DNA of 64,000 nucleotides from Leptospira montravelensis (lineage in GTDB: Bacteria; Spirochaetota; Leptospiria; Leptospirales; Leptospiraceae): assembly GCF_004770045.1 (NCBI RefSeq), contig NZ_RQFO01000004.1:1047501-1111500 (forward strand), read 5' to 3'. Below, piece after piece: positions 35,955-45,057 of the stretch. Within the stretch, counting starts at the first letter, position 1. The number at the start of each line of letters is the position of its first letter. Under the pieces are notes generated by a model, which searched no databases, was not told the origin of the DNA, and saw only the letters and a program-made list of their open reading frames with translations. The translations under genes were made by a program, and so were the position numbers.

Positions 35955-36994
35955 TTACAACTACATTTCGAAATGACAGATTTGCAAATGCCATAAATTT
36001 AATACCCCAAAAAATCCCGCCTATTTGGTTTATGCGCCAAGCCGGAAGGTATCACTCCCATTACCGTAAACTCAAAGAAACTTATAGTTTTATGGATTTA
36101 TGCAAACAACCGGAACTCGCAGCAGAAGTGGCACTTGGACCTGTTAAGGAATTTGGATTTGATGTTAGTATTTTGTTTTCCGACCTACTTTTCCCTTTAG
36201 AAGCATTGGGAATGGGTTTAACTTATGATCCTGGTCCGAAACTTTCCTTTTCCCTCACTTCCGAAAAAGATTTATTACAATTAAAATCTCCTGACGAAGC
36301 AATAGAAGCACTCAAGTTTCAAAAAGAAGCTGTGATTCGAACAAGGGAAGTTTTACCAAAAGATGTATCTCTTATTGGATTTGTAGGTGGACCGTTTACA
36401 TTAATGACCTATGCAAGCATTGGAAAACATGATGGAAATTTATCCTTTATCAAAACTAATCAAAGTTTTGTAGATCAATTTTATTCCATACTTGTTCCAC
36501 TTCTCAAACAAAACATCGAATTACAATTGCAAGGTGGAGCTGAAGTTGTAATGATTTTTGATACTGCAGCCGGTATGTTAGATCCTTATAACTTCCAAAG
36601 ATATGTTAAAGGGCCAATTTCCGAATTTGCAAAACTCTACCCAAAACAAATTGGATATTACGCAAAAAATTCTACAGAAGAACACGTGAGGCAAATTCAA
36701 GAAATTCCAGGTTTAGCGGGTTTTGGTGTGGATCATAGATTCTCTATCAAACAAACTTTAAAAAACTTTGGGGGAAAAGGTTTCATCCAAGGTAATTTCG
36801 ATCAAGAACTTCTCTTTGCAGATCCCCAAACACTAAAACAGAAAATTCGAGAGTATCTTTTGCCAATCAAAGATTTAGATCCTGAAGACCGAAAAGGATG
36901 GGTAGCTGGACTTGGGCATGGAGTTTTACAGTTCACTCCAGAAACTTCCGTCCATATGCTCATAGAAGAAACAAGAAAGGTATTTAGCGAATGA
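35951..36994 (+). CDS. hemE: Uroporphyrinogen decarboxylase
   Basis: Removes four carboxyl groups from uroporphyrinogen III to form coproporphyrinogen III, committing it to haem and not sirohaem. The 347 residues include [20 protein letters not shown] at the N-terminus with the conserved arginine, [15 protein letters not shown] with the active-site aspartate, the [12 protein letters not shown] segment and the C-terminal [12 protein letters not shown]. Four-base overlaps at both ends. Confidence 0.96.
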   Translation: MITTTFRNDRFANAINLIPQKIPPIWFMRQAGRYHSHYRKLKETYSFMDLCKQPELAAEVALGPVKEFGFDVSILFSDLLFPLEALGMGLTYDPGPKLSFSLTSEKDLLQLKSPDEAIEALKFQKEAVIRTREVLPKDVSLIGFVGGPFTLMTYASIGKHDGNLSFIKTNQSFVDQFYSILVPLLKQNIELQLQGGAEVVMIFDTAAGMLDPYNFQRYVKGPISEFAKLYPKQIGYYAKNSTEEHVRQIQEIPGLAGFGVDHRFSIKQTLKNFGGKGFIQGNFDQELLFADPQTLKQKIREYLLPIKDLDPEDRKGWVAGLGHGVLQFTPETSVHMLIEETRKVFSE

Positions 36995-38331
36995 AACAAT
37001 TACTCGAAAAATACGATACACCAGCACCAAGGTACACAAGTTATCCAACAGTTCCCTATTGGACGGATTCTCCAACGTTGGACGAATGTATCCAATCCTT
37101 GGAAACTAATTTATCTCCTAAAGAATCAAAACTTGCCTTATACCTTCACATTCCATTTTGTGAAACACTTTGTACATTTTGCGGATGTAATACATCCATC
37201 ACAAAAAACCATACGGTCGAAGAACCTTATGTGGCGGCGATTAAAAATGAATTAAATCTTTATACCGATAAAGTAAATAGTTTAAAAGGTAAAAAGTTAA
37301 GCGAACTACATTTGGGTGGCGGAAGCCCAACCTATCTTTCAGACTATAATTTGGAATCTACAATTGATTACATTTTAAATAAACTAAACCCAACGGAAGA
37401 TCCTCAGTATTCGATTGAAGTGGACCCAAGAAGGACAAGGGTATCGCAACTAAAACTTTTGCAAAAACTTGGATTCAGAAGGATTAGTTTGGGAGTGCAA
37501 GACTTTGATCCCGAAGTACAAAGGTTAGTCAACAGAATCCAACCTTTTGAACTCACTGAAAATATCACTCGCGAAGCGAGGGCACTTGGCTTTGATTCTG
37601 TTAATTTTGATCTTATTTATGGCCTGCCCAAACAAACCCTAGACTCAATGAAATATTCTATCGAAAGGACATTAGAATTAAAACCAGATAGAATTGCTTT
37701 TTACTCTTATGCTCACGTACCTTGGATCAAAGCATCGCAACGCCTATTCACAGAAAAAGATCTTCCTGAAGCTACTGTAAAACGAGACTTGTATGAAATC
37801 GGCAGACAATTGTTAGAAAAGGAAGGTTACAGAGAAATTGGAATGGACCATTTTGCCCTTCCACACGATAAACTTTGGAAGGCTTTCAATTCAAACCAAC
37901 TACATCGAAACTTTATGGGTTATAGCGATTCACGAACAGATGTTATGTTGGGACTAGGTTCCTCTTCTATCTCAGAAACTCCTGATCTTTTTTTCCAAAA
38001 CCAAAAGTTGGAAATGAAATACCGTAAATCCTTGTTAGATGGGATCATTCCAATCTTTCGTGGACATAAATTAACAAAATCTGACCAAATACGTAAACAA
38101 TTGATTTTAGATTTAATGACATCTTGGAAAGTGAATGTTCCTAGCGAAATGAAAACTCATGTTTTCCAATTTTTAAAAGAAATGGAATCCGATCAGTTAA
38201 TCAGATGGCAAGAAAATACACTGACTGTGACAGAACTTGGAAAACCTTTCTTAAGAATCATTGCAATGGCTTTCGATGAAAAATTACAACTAAGCCAACC
38301 AACAAAACCTGTTTTTTCGAAAGCAATATGA
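36991..38331 (+). CDS. hemN: Oxygen-independent coproporphyrinogen III oxidase
   Basis: Radical SAM enzyme that decarboxylates coproporphyrinogen III to protoporphyrinogen IX without oxygen. The 446-residue protein carries the HemN signature C57-x3-C61-x2-C64-x-C66 (FCETLCTFCGC), HLGGGSPTYL, EVDPRR, and LGVQDFDPEVQ. The N-terminal YTSYPT is typical of true HemN, not of the HemW/HutW relatives. No HemF-type oxygen-dependent enzyme is present in this window. Coupled to its neighbours by four-base overlaps. Confidence 0.95.
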   Translation: MKQLLEKYDTPAPRYTSYPTVPYWTDSPTLDECIQSLETNLSPKESKLALYLHIPFCETLCTFCGCNTSITKNHTVEEPYVAAIKNELNLYTDKVNSLKGKKLSELHLGGGSPTYLSDYNLESTIDYILNKLNPTEDPQYSIEVDPRRTRVSQLKLLQKLGFRRISLGVQDFDPEVQRLVNRIQPFELTENITREARALGFDSVNFDLIYGLPKQTLDSMKYSIERTLELKPDRIAFYSYAHVPWIKASQRLFTEKDLPEATVKRDLYEIGRQLLEKEGYREIGMDHFALPHDKLWKAFNSNQLHRNFMGYSDSRTDVMLGLGSSSISETPDLFFQNQKLEMKYRKSLLDGIIPIFRGHKLTKSDQIRKQLILDLMTSWKVNVPSEMKTHVFQFLKEMESDQLIRWQENTLTVTELGKPFLRIIAMAFDEKLQLSQPTKPVFSKAI

Positions 38332-39539
38332 GTGAACAAGTTCATATCATTGGCGGTGGTATCACTGGTTTATTTCTGGCATACCATCATACGAAACGTG
38401 GAGACAGGGTTACTTTATATGAAGAGGCCGATAAATTAGGCGGAGTCATAGGAACAAAAATTGTTAATGAGGGACTTGTCGAACTTGCTGCCAATGGTGT
38501 TTTACTCACAGATGAAATGAAATCCATGTTAGATGACATTGGACTTTCACCTGTTTATCCAAATCAGGCAGCAAAAAGAAGGTATTTCTTTACTAATCAA
38601 AAGTTATCGAGACTTCCCATTTCCATTTTTACTGGCATTCGGTTAATTATTACAGTACTTTTTAAAAAAATAAAATTCAACAAAGACCAAAACTTTGAAA
38701 CTTGGGCTTGTCAAATGTTTGGTAACTCTGTTACAAAAAACATCATCGAACCAGCAATTGGCGGAGTTTACGGAACTCGGCTCGACTCCCTCCAAGCAGA
38801 ATCTATATTCTCTAAATGGGAAGGTACAGGAACAAAAACAATCCTGCAGGAACTAAAAAAGAATAAATCTAAAACCTATGGAACAGTATCCTTTCCGCAA
38901 GGAATGGGAGATTTAGTATCCCATTTAGTTCAATATTTAGAACCTAAAATAGAAATCAAAACTAAGTTTTCAAAAGCGAATTTGGAAACTATCCTTAAAT
39001 GGAAAGGGAAAATTCGTTTTTCTACATCCTTAAAGAATTTAATCCCAATTCTCGGCGATCATATAGAACCCAATGAAGTTCCCAATTTACTTTCTATCAC
39101 AACAATCACAAGGTTCGGGAAAAATCACCTAACAAAGAAACCATGTTTCGGTGTCCTTTTTGGAAAAAACGAAGGAATCCGAGCTCTCGGTGTTTTATCC
39201 AATTCCGATATTTTTCCGGGAAGGGCAATAGATGGCCTTCATTCAGAAACCTGGATTTATCCGAGTGCGGCTAAAACCGGTGATTCTATCACATGGGAAT
39301 CTATCTTAGAAGAAGATAGAAAATTGATCACAAAAATTGAAGATTCACCTAAAGCTGTTTATGTGACTTCTTGGAACGGTGTATTCCCTGCTTACGATAG
39401 AAAATTGTTTTTATTCAATCAAAAACTGGATTCCTTAGAAACACAATGGTTGTCGGAAGGAATAAACATTCGCTTTTTTGGAAATTATCGAAAAGGTATT
39501 GGACTAAGATCTTTATTTGAATCGACAAGTGGTGAGTGA
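38328..39539 (+). CDS. hemG: Protoporphyrinogen oxidase, FAD-dependent (HemY type)
   Basis: Oxidises protoporphyrinogen IX to protoporphyrin IX. The 403-residue protein starts with the FAD-binding VHIIGGGITGLFLAYHHTKRGDRVTLYEE and GGVIGT, has NIIEPAIGGVYGTRLDSLQAES in the middle and the FAD motif near the C-terminus (FFGNYRKGIGLRSL). This is the HemY family; the name hemG follows leptospiral operon usage and not the E. coli flavodoxin HemG. At about 400 residues it is shorter than most HemY proteins (450-470). Last gene of the hem operon; its 3' end overlaps that of the convergent hemH by 27 bases. Confidence 0.9.
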   Translation: MSEQVHIIGGGITGLFLAYHHTKRGDRVTLYEEADKLGGVIGTKIVNEGLVELAANGVLLTDEMKSMLDDIGLSPVYPNQAAKRRYFFTNQKLSRLPISIFTGIRLIITVLFKKIKFNKDQNFETWACQMFGNSVTKNIIEPAIGGVYGTRLDSLQAESIFSKWEGTGTKTILQELKKNKSKTYGTVSFPQGMGDLVSHLVQYLEPKIEIKTKFSKANLETILKWKGKIRFSTSLKNLIPILGDHIEPNEVPNLLSITTITRFGKNHLTKKPCFGVLFGKNEGIRALGVLSNSDIFPGRAIDGLHSETWIYPSAAKTGDSITWESILEEDRKLITKIEDSPKAVYVTSWNGVFPAYDRKLFLFNQKLDSLETQWLSEGINIRFFGNYRKGIGLRSLFESTSGE

Positions 39540-40598
39540 TTCACCACCCATCTCTTTACAAAAACAATGGTGTATCGACTTGTCTACATCGACTACTTTC
39601 TCCGCCAAATACTCGATAAACGGCGGGTAAACTCCGAATGCAGGAATTCTAGTAAAAGATTTTGCACCTTTCTCTAAGGCAAGGTCTTTAAATTGTTCTC
39701 CTATTTCTTCCAAAGTTTCTAAATGATCACTGACAAAACTAATAGGATATACGGCAATTTGTTTCCCTTCTTTGGCAAGAGATTCTATCATCTGTAAAGA
39801 ACTTGGTTCCGTCCATTTTGCCGGTCCCACCTTACTTTGATAAGATATATGGGTTTTCCCTTTAAAACCTAAGAGACGGAGTTCTTCTTTAATTCCTTTT
39901 ACTGAAGATTCAATTTCTTGCATATACCTGTCTCCTTTGCGAATGAGCCGCAACGGAACCCCATGAGCTGAAAAAACAATATCTATCTCTTTCCAATCTA
40001 GTGTTGGACTTACATTTGGAAAATGTAAAAATTCATCTGATTTTAGGACTCCGCTAAAAAATTCAAAAATAAACCTAGCAGATATTTGGTGAAATTTAGG
40101 ATCAGAGGCAAAACTAGGAACATATCCACCGCTTCCGACAGGACATTCTTTGAACTTTTTTTCTAAATGGTTTAATGTCGATAAAACTGTAGAACGAGAA
40201 TATTGAGGATATAACGGCAGATAGATGGTATCCGGTGATGGTTTTCCAAATTCATTATCTCTAATATGAGGAAAACCACAGGTCATTGCAACCTTTACTG
40301 TCCAATTTATATTGGTTTTAAGATTTAATATTCTTTCAATAGTTTTGGCTTGTTTTTCTGTTTCGGAAACTAAAGGAGAACCTCCACCAAATCCCATGGA
40401 CTCATAAATTCTTTTTACCTTGGGGCTGCGTTTTTTAGCGATAAACCTTGCTAATGGAAGTCGTAAAAATTCAGGTAAAGGCAAATCAAAGACAAATGGA
40501 TCCGTAAATAAATCGGTTAAAAAAACTTCAATTTCCTCTGTGTTTCTAGGCCCACCTAAATTAACTAGGATCAATGTTTTTTCTGGTTTATGGTTCAT
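39513..40598 (-). CDS. hemH: Ferrochelatase, probably with a [2Fe-2S] cluster
   Basis: Inserts iron into protoporphyrin IX. The 361-residue protein has LILVNLGGPRNTEEI, the catalytic histidine in VFSAHGVPLRLIRKGDRY, and SFVSDHLETLEEI. Cys152 in the middle and Cys345, Cys347 and Cys358 at the very C-terminus match the one-plus-three cysteine arrangement of bacterial iron-sulfur ferrochelatases (Caulobacter, Mycobacterium), though the last spacing is longer. The gene is on the strand opposite the hem operon. It overlaps topA by 11 bases upstream and hemG by 27 bases at the 3' ends, so it belongs to a cysK-topA-hemH transcript. Its control is therefore separate from the hem box. Confidence 0.93.
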   Translation of the reverse strand: MNHKPEKTLILVNLGGPRNTEEIEVFLTDLFTDPFVFDLPLPEFLRLPLARFIAKKRSPKVKRIYESMGFGGGSPLVSETEKQAKTIERILNLKTNINWTVKVAMTCGFPHIRDNEFGKPSPDTIYLPLYPQYSRSTVLSTLNHLEKKFKECPVGSGGYVPSFASDPKFHQISARFIFEFFSGVLKSDEFLHFPNVSPTLDWKEIDIVFSAHGVPLRLIRKGDRYMQEIESSVKGIKEELRLLGFKGKTHISYQSKVGPAKWTEPSSLQMIESLAKEGKQIAVYPISFVSDHLETLEEIGEQFKDLALEKGAKSFTRIPAFGVYPPFIEYLAEKVVDVDKSIHHCFCKEMGGESLTTCRFK

Positions 40599-42522
40599 AA
40601 GTTATGTAGTCACAATGTGGGTAACGGGAACAAAAATAAATGGTTTTTCCTTTTTTACCTAGTTTGGTTTTTACAAATCCAAGCTGACACACGGGACAAA
40701 TGTTTGTAGGTTTTAGACTGGATTCAATGGTATCGAGTTTAATATTTTGTTTTTTACTGGAAGATGTTTTTCTGGCAACAGCTCGTTCTGATTTGTTTTG
40801 TTCTACATTTGGAACATTTACAGGTGCGAGTGGAGTATTTTTTTTTCTAGGACTTCGTAAGATACGAAGTAAACCTTCATAGAAATTTTGGATCAGAAGG
40901 ATTCTTGATTCTTTATTTTCAGTGACTTGGTCTAATTTTTCCTCCAAATCTTTTGTGAAAGACTCACCAATCATATCTTGAAAGTTTAAAAATAGATAAT
41001 CATTTACTTTCAATCCAAGTGCCGTAGGCCCAATGGATTTGTGATATTCCACAATGTATTTCCGAGTTTTTAAAGTTTCAATAATGGACCCATAGGTAGA
41101 AGGTCTACCCACACCTGTATCTTCCATTTTTTGAACCAGTTTTCCTTGTGTATAACGAACTGGTGGCTCTGTTTGTTTTTCTTCTATGGTATAGGACTCG
41201 TAAAGGAACCGGTCACCCAATTTCCAATCCAATTGTTTTTGTATTTTTTTCTTATCCGTTTTAAAAAAGGCCTTAAATCCAAAATCGGTTATCAATTCAT
41301 TTTTATAATAGAAAGTATGTTTCTCTTTTTGAAATTCATATATCGTTTCTTCACCTAACTCTGGCTTCATCAATGAAACTAAAAATCGCTCCCAAATTAA
41401 AGTGTATAGTTTTTTCTCATCAGGTGATAAATAGGAGGAAATAGAATCAGGAGTCAAATTTGGATTTGTGGGGATGACAGCTTCGTGGGCATCCTGAGAG
41501 TATTTTTTTTGTTTTTTGGGAGTAGAATTTATATTAGAAAGTAAACCAGGATAATTTTTATTTAAATAATCTTCACCTAACTCTCGCTTATCCAATGAAA
41601 CTCGAGTGCTATCGGTTCGCATATAGGTGATAAGCCCTACTCTCTCTCCAGTTCCAATTTTTTTCCCTTCAAAAAGCATTTGTGCCAGTTTCATAGTTTT
41701 TTTAGAATCAAAACCCAAAATGCGAAAACTCGTTTCTTGTAAACTAGCAGTGGAAAAAGCTGGGGGAGGATTTCTTTTGATATTTTTCTTTTTGATTTGC
41801 GATAGGATTAAGTCTTTTAATTTTGAAGGTTCTGGTAAAATTTCTATATCCGAAAGTAGGTTTTGAATTGAATTAGAATCTAATTTATCTTTTGTTTGGT
41901 GGTCTAAATCTATAGATTCTCCTAAAACAGATCCATGTAATCTTAATTGGTAATAAATCTCTTTGGAAAAATTCTGGATTTCTTTTTCTCTTTCACAAAT
42001 CCAATGTAAAACCGTAGATTGCACACGACCCGCAGACAAAGAAGAGATTTTTAACTGTTTCCACAAATCAGGAGATACTTCAAATCCAAAAATTCGATCA
42101 ACAACACGCCTTGCAATTTGTGATTCTATTTCTGCAAGATCGAGTCCAAACTTTAATTGGATTTGACGGCTTACTTCCTCTTTGGAAATTTCCTTCAGTC
42201 GTAGTCTAAAAATAGGTTTTTTTAATTTTACTAGTTCATCATAACAATGTTTGGCGATGATTTCCCCTTCCCGATCCGGGTCACTGGCGATATAAATTAC
42301 TGAAGATAACTTGGCTTTGGATTTAATCGCAGAAAAAACAGCCTTCTTACCTTTTAGCCATTCATATTCTGGTTCAAATTGGTTTTTAAAATCTACCCCA
42401 TAGGATTTGGGAGGAAGGTCTTTGATATGTCCCTTGGTAGCAACAACAACCCAATCCTTATCTAAATAAGAAGCGATTGTTGCTGCTTTTGTCGGCGATT
42501 CGACTATTAAAAGTTTGGTGAT
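40588..42522 (-). CDS. topA: DNA topoisomerase I, apparent ATC start codon
   Basis: TopA relaxes negative supercoils. The frame gives 644 residues: an N-terminal Toprim domain (KLLIVESPTKAATI, IASDPDREGEIIA), the type IA fold with active-site Tyr300 in GLITYMRTDSTR, and one C-terminal zinc ribbon (CPVC...C-x5-C). No ATG, GTG or TTG occurs in frame until a TTG at 42066, codon 153, which is after the whole Toprim domain. An in-frame TAG at 42531-42529 limits the 5' end. The ATC at 42522 gives the expected N-terminus and has AGGA seven bases before it, so I take it as the start. cysK ends 12 bases upstream. Confidence 0.85.
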   Translation of the reverse strand: MTKLLIVESPTKAATIASYLDKDWVVVATKGHIKDLPPKSYGVDFKNQFEPEYEWLKGKKAVFSAIKSKAKLSSVIYIASDPDREGEIIAKHCYDELVKLKKPIFRLRLKEISKEEVSRQIQLKFGLDLAEIESQIARRVVDRIFGFEVSPDLWKQLKISSLSAGRVQSTVLHWICEREKEIQNFSKEIYYQLRLHGSVLGESIDLDHQTKDKLDSNSIQNLLSDIEILPEPSKLKDLILSQIKKKNIKRNPPPAFSTASLQETSFRILGFDSKKTMKLAQMLFEGKKIGTGERVGLITYMRTDSTRVSLDKRELGEDYLNKNYPGLLSNINSTPKKQKKYSQDAHEAVIPTNPNLTPDSISSYLSPDEKKLYTLIWERFLVSLMKPELGEETIYEFQKEKHTFYYKNELITDFGFKAFFKTDKKKIQKQLDWKLGDRFLYESYTIEEKQTEPPVRYTQGKLVQKMEDTGVGRPSTYGSIIETLKTRKYIVEYHKSIGPTALGLKVNDYLFLNFQDMIGESFTKDLEEKLDQVTENKESRILLIQNFYEGLLRILRSPRKKNTPLAPVNVPNVEQNKSERAVARKTSSSKKQNIKLDTIESSLKPTNICPVCQLGFVKTKLGKKGKTIYFCSRYPHCDYITYEP

Positions 42523-42534
42523 TTTAAATTCCTA

Positions 42535-43449
42535 TTAAACAAACAAACCTTCAACGGATAGGTATCTTTCTCCAGTATCATAACAGAAAGTAAGAACCTT
42601 CGAACCTGCGGGAATTTCTTTTAGTTTTTTAGAAACAGCAGCAAGGCTGGCACCGGAAGAAGTTCCAATAAAAATTCCTTCTTTTTTAGCGGCAAGAACC
42701 GCCATAGTGAAAGCTTCATCCTTTCCAACGGTGATGATTCCATCCAGTAATTCTGTTTTACAGTTTTTAGGAATGAATCCTGCACCAATGCCTTGCAGAG
42801 GGTGTGGGCCAGGTTTTCCACCACTCAAAACAGGAGAACCTTCTGGCTCTACAGCAAATACTTTGAGTTTAGGAAATCTTTTCTTTAAGTTTTCCGCACA
42901 ACCAGTGATATGACCACCTGTTCCGACTCCTGTAATGATATAATCTAATCCGTCTGGGAAATCTTTTGCGATTTCTTCAGCAGTTTTTTCTCTATGAACT
43001 TGTATGTTAGCTTCGTTTTCAAACTGTTGAGGCATCCAAGCATTTGGATTTGCTGCCACAATCTCTTGTGCTTTTGCGATTGCACCTGGCATTCCTTTTT
43101 CTCGTGGTGTGAGTTCAAACTTAGCACCATAGGCCGCCATAATTCTTCTTCTTTCTACAGACATATGTTCCGGCATGACGAGTGTAATTGCATACCCTTT
43201 AACAGCTGCTACCATCGCAAGGCCAATCCCAGTGTTACCGGAAGTAGGTTCTACAATAAAAGAATCCTTTTTTAATTTTCCTGATTTCTCTGCTTCTTCA
43301 ATCATTGCAAGAGCAATCCGATCTTTGATCGATCCACCTGGATTTTGTCTTTCGAGTTTCATATAAACTTCATGATCTGTTCCAAAAAGGCGCGACAATC
43401 TAACGTGAGGTGTATTTCCGATGGCTTCTAGAATGCTGTTTAATTTCAT
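42535..43449 (-). CDS. cysK: Cysteine synthase A (O-acetylserine sulfhydrylase)
   Basis: Joins sulfide and O-acetylserine to form cysteine. The 304-residue enzyme has the pyridoxal-phosphate lysine Lys42 in [21 protein letters not shown], and [10 protein letters not shown] for phosphate binding. It ends the sulfate assimilation chain found 15-20 kb away. First gene of the cysK-topA-hemH group. Its upstream region contains a TCCGCT/AGCGGA inverted repeat sharing TCCGCT with the sbp and cysH upstream motifs. No cysE is present in the window. Confidence 0.95.
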   Translation of the reverse strand: MKLNSILEAIGNTPHVRLSRLFGTDHEVYMKLERQNPGGSIKDRIALAMIEEAEKSGKLKKDSFIVEPTSGNTGIGLAMVAAVKGYAITLVMPEHMSVERRRIMAAYGAKFELTPREKGMPGAIAKAQEIVAANPNAWMPQQFENEANIQVHREKTAEEIAKDFPDGLDYIITGVGTGGHITGCAENLKKRFPKLKVFAVEPEGSPVLSGGKPGPHPLQGIGAGFIPKNCKTELLDGIITVGKDEAFTMAVLAAKKEGIFIGTSSGASLAAVSKKLKEIPAGSKVLTFCYDTGERYLSVEGLFV

Positions 43450-43455
43450 AATTTC

Positions 43456-43495
43456 TCCGCTCTGTCACATTTTAAGAGAAAAAGCGGATTTGTCC
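43456..43495 (-). promoter_or_regulatory. Putative cysK control region with TCCGCT inverted repeat
   Basis: TCCGCT (43456-43461) and AGCGGA (43483-43488) are inverted copies 21 bases apart, directly before the cysK ATG. Read on the gene's strand the distal copy sits in GGACAAATCCGCT, similar to GACAAATTTCCGCT upstream of sbp. This suggests a common regulator for sulfur genes, unproven. Confidence 0.3.
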
Positions 43496-43514
43496 ACAAT
43501 GAAAATTAGAAAAC

Positions 43515-44411
43515 TTATGGTGTATGAAAGGAAACAAGAAACTGGTAATCTGATTTCATTTGATTTAGGACTTTAACATTGTTTTCTGATTGAATCACCT
43601 TTTCTAAGTAAGGTGCCGAGGTTCGGAAATCCAATCGGCGCAGTGCCTCTGATGCTTTTACCCTTACCTCTGGATCTTTGTCAGTGAGGGATTCTAACAC
43701 TGCTTTATAATTTTGGTTTGGCATACGTTCTAACCCAACGACAGCTGAAAGTAAGGAAATTTTAGCATAAGGAACTGACTCTTTGCCCAAACTGTCTAGT
43801 AAACTAGACAAAAATTCCTTTTTTCCAGAAAGATAAAGCGCATCAGCAGCCGAACTGCGAAGGTAAAAATTAGGACTTGTTAGTGCCAATTTGATAGTGG
43901 CTTCTGATTCTGAAGTTAGAGGCAAAGTTCCTAAAGAACGTAAGATTTCCCCACAGGTAAGAGTGATGGGAACCTCTCCATCCTCATAAAAATAAGGACT
44001 GGAAATTGAGGTGCTATCGGCCACACCATCTTTCCAAGTGCGGACTTTTTTTGGGTTATATTCAGGAATATTGACCGATTCTTTTTGAAAAGTTTTGATT
44101 AAATAGGGAATCGCAATTTTGTTCCCTTTTTTTCCTAGAGCTTGGGCCGCATAAAATTTAACGACAGGTGCATTGATTGGACTTGTTGGAAAATGAGAAG
44201 AACCTTCCAGGGCAGAGATAATATCACGAATGCCCCTATTTGATTTAACAAAAGCAAGCTGGTCAATCGCATCACGAATTTCGAATACATCGGAGGAGGA
44301 CAATCTAGCTCTTTGGATTTCAAAAAAACGTTCATCACTTTCTGCAAAAAGAGTCACAGGCACAATTAGTGCACACAAAATCCAACGACTAGTTCGAATC
44401 ATTCTAAACAA
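43515..44411 (-). CDS. Secreted HEAT-repeat protein
   Basis: A 298-residue protein with a signal peptide (WILCALIVPVTLFA, cleavage before ESDERF) and helical HEAT-like repeats through the rest. Examples are GIRDIISALEG, KFYAAQALGKKGNKIAIPYLIKTF, LRSSAADALYLSGKKEFLSSLLDSL and VRVKASEALRRLDFRTSAPYLEKVI. Such repeats serve as protein-binding scaffolds; the partner is unknown. A second ATG three codons in is an equally good start. It lies downstream of the PhaR-like gene on the same strand, 39 bases away. Confidence 0.7.
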   Translation of the reverse strand: MFRMIRTSRWILCALIVPVTLFAESDERFFEIQRARLSSSDVFEIRDAIDQLAFVKSNRGIRDIISALEGSSHFPTSPINAPVVKFYAAQALGKKGNKIAIPYLIKTFQKESVNIPEYNPKKVRTWKDGVADSTSISSPYFYEDGEVPITLTCGEILRSLGTLPLTSESEATIKLALTSPNFYLRSSAADALYLSGKKEFLSSLLDSLGKESVPYAKISLLSAVVGLERMPNQNYKAVLESLTDKDPEVRVKASEALRRLDFRTSAPYLEKVIQSENNVKVLNQMKSDYQFLVSFHTP

Positions 44412-44450
44412 CCTCTACTTACAGAGGACGGGTAAACTAAGAAGATTCCG

Positions 44451-44999
44451 TTAATTTTCTTTTAATTTTTCTGCGACTTCTTTTAGTTTTTCGGAAAGGT
44501 CCCCAAGAGTGGCTTTGTCTTCTTCCAAAATAGATTGGCTGAATTTTTCCAAATCTCTTTGGATTTGTTCCTTTTTTTCACTGGCCCGAGAGGCCATTTT
44601 GCGTAATAGGTCTTCCCGGTAATGACTGAAATCTGCTTCTTTTAGTTCGCCCAGTTCCACCATAGAATTTACGATTTTTTCTAATCGTTCTGAGGTAAGG
44701 TAATTGGCTCCAATGCCACCAAGAATCAATCGCTCAAAAAGCCCAGACACATCCCTTCCTGTTTCGCGAATCAGTGAGGTTAACATAAAGTTCGAAAAGT
44801 CTTCGTTTCTTTGCCCTAAACTTACCTTCAGAAAGGTTTGTCCCAAAATTTTTGGAGTGATGTCTTCCCCAGTCATATTGTCTTGGACTTTGATTTCTTC
44901 TCCACCTATGATCATCTTAGCCACATCTTCCAAAGTGATAGTGGAACTAGTTTCTGGATCATAAAGTCTGCGGTTTGCGTATCGCTTAAGGAGCTTCAT
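44451..44999 (-). CDS. PHA/PHB accumulation regulator-type DNA-binding protein
   Basis: A 182-residue protein whose N-terminal 60 residues ([39 protein letters not shown]) match the DNA-binding domain of PhaR, the repressor of polyhydroxyalkanoate granule genes. The C-terminal half is a charged coiled coil ([41 protein letters not shown]). No phasin or PHA synthase gene lies nearby, so the regulated process in this organism is unclear. Divergent from an unrecognised gene 59 bases away. Confidence 0.8.
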   Translation of the reverse strand: MKLLKRYANRRLYDPETSSTITLEDVAKMIIGGEEIKVQDNMTGEDITPKILGQTFLKVSLGQRNEDFSNFMLTSLIRETGRDVSGLFERLILGGIGANYLTSERLEKIVNSMVELGELKEADFSHYREDLLRKMASRASEKKEQIQRDLEKFSQSILEEDKATLGDLSEKLKEVAEKLKEN

Positions 45000-45057
45000 C
45001 GGAGATGCTTTTTAAAATGACTTTCAAGCCTAGGGGGTCAACTAAAATACAATCGTA

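Noticed and set aside
40588..42066. topA as a 492-residue truncated gene or pseudogene starting with TTG
   Set aside because: The same frame continues upstream without a stop through an intact Toprim domain with all motifs, ending only 12 bases from cysK. The TTG is internal; the absence of a standard start codon is treated as a finding instead.
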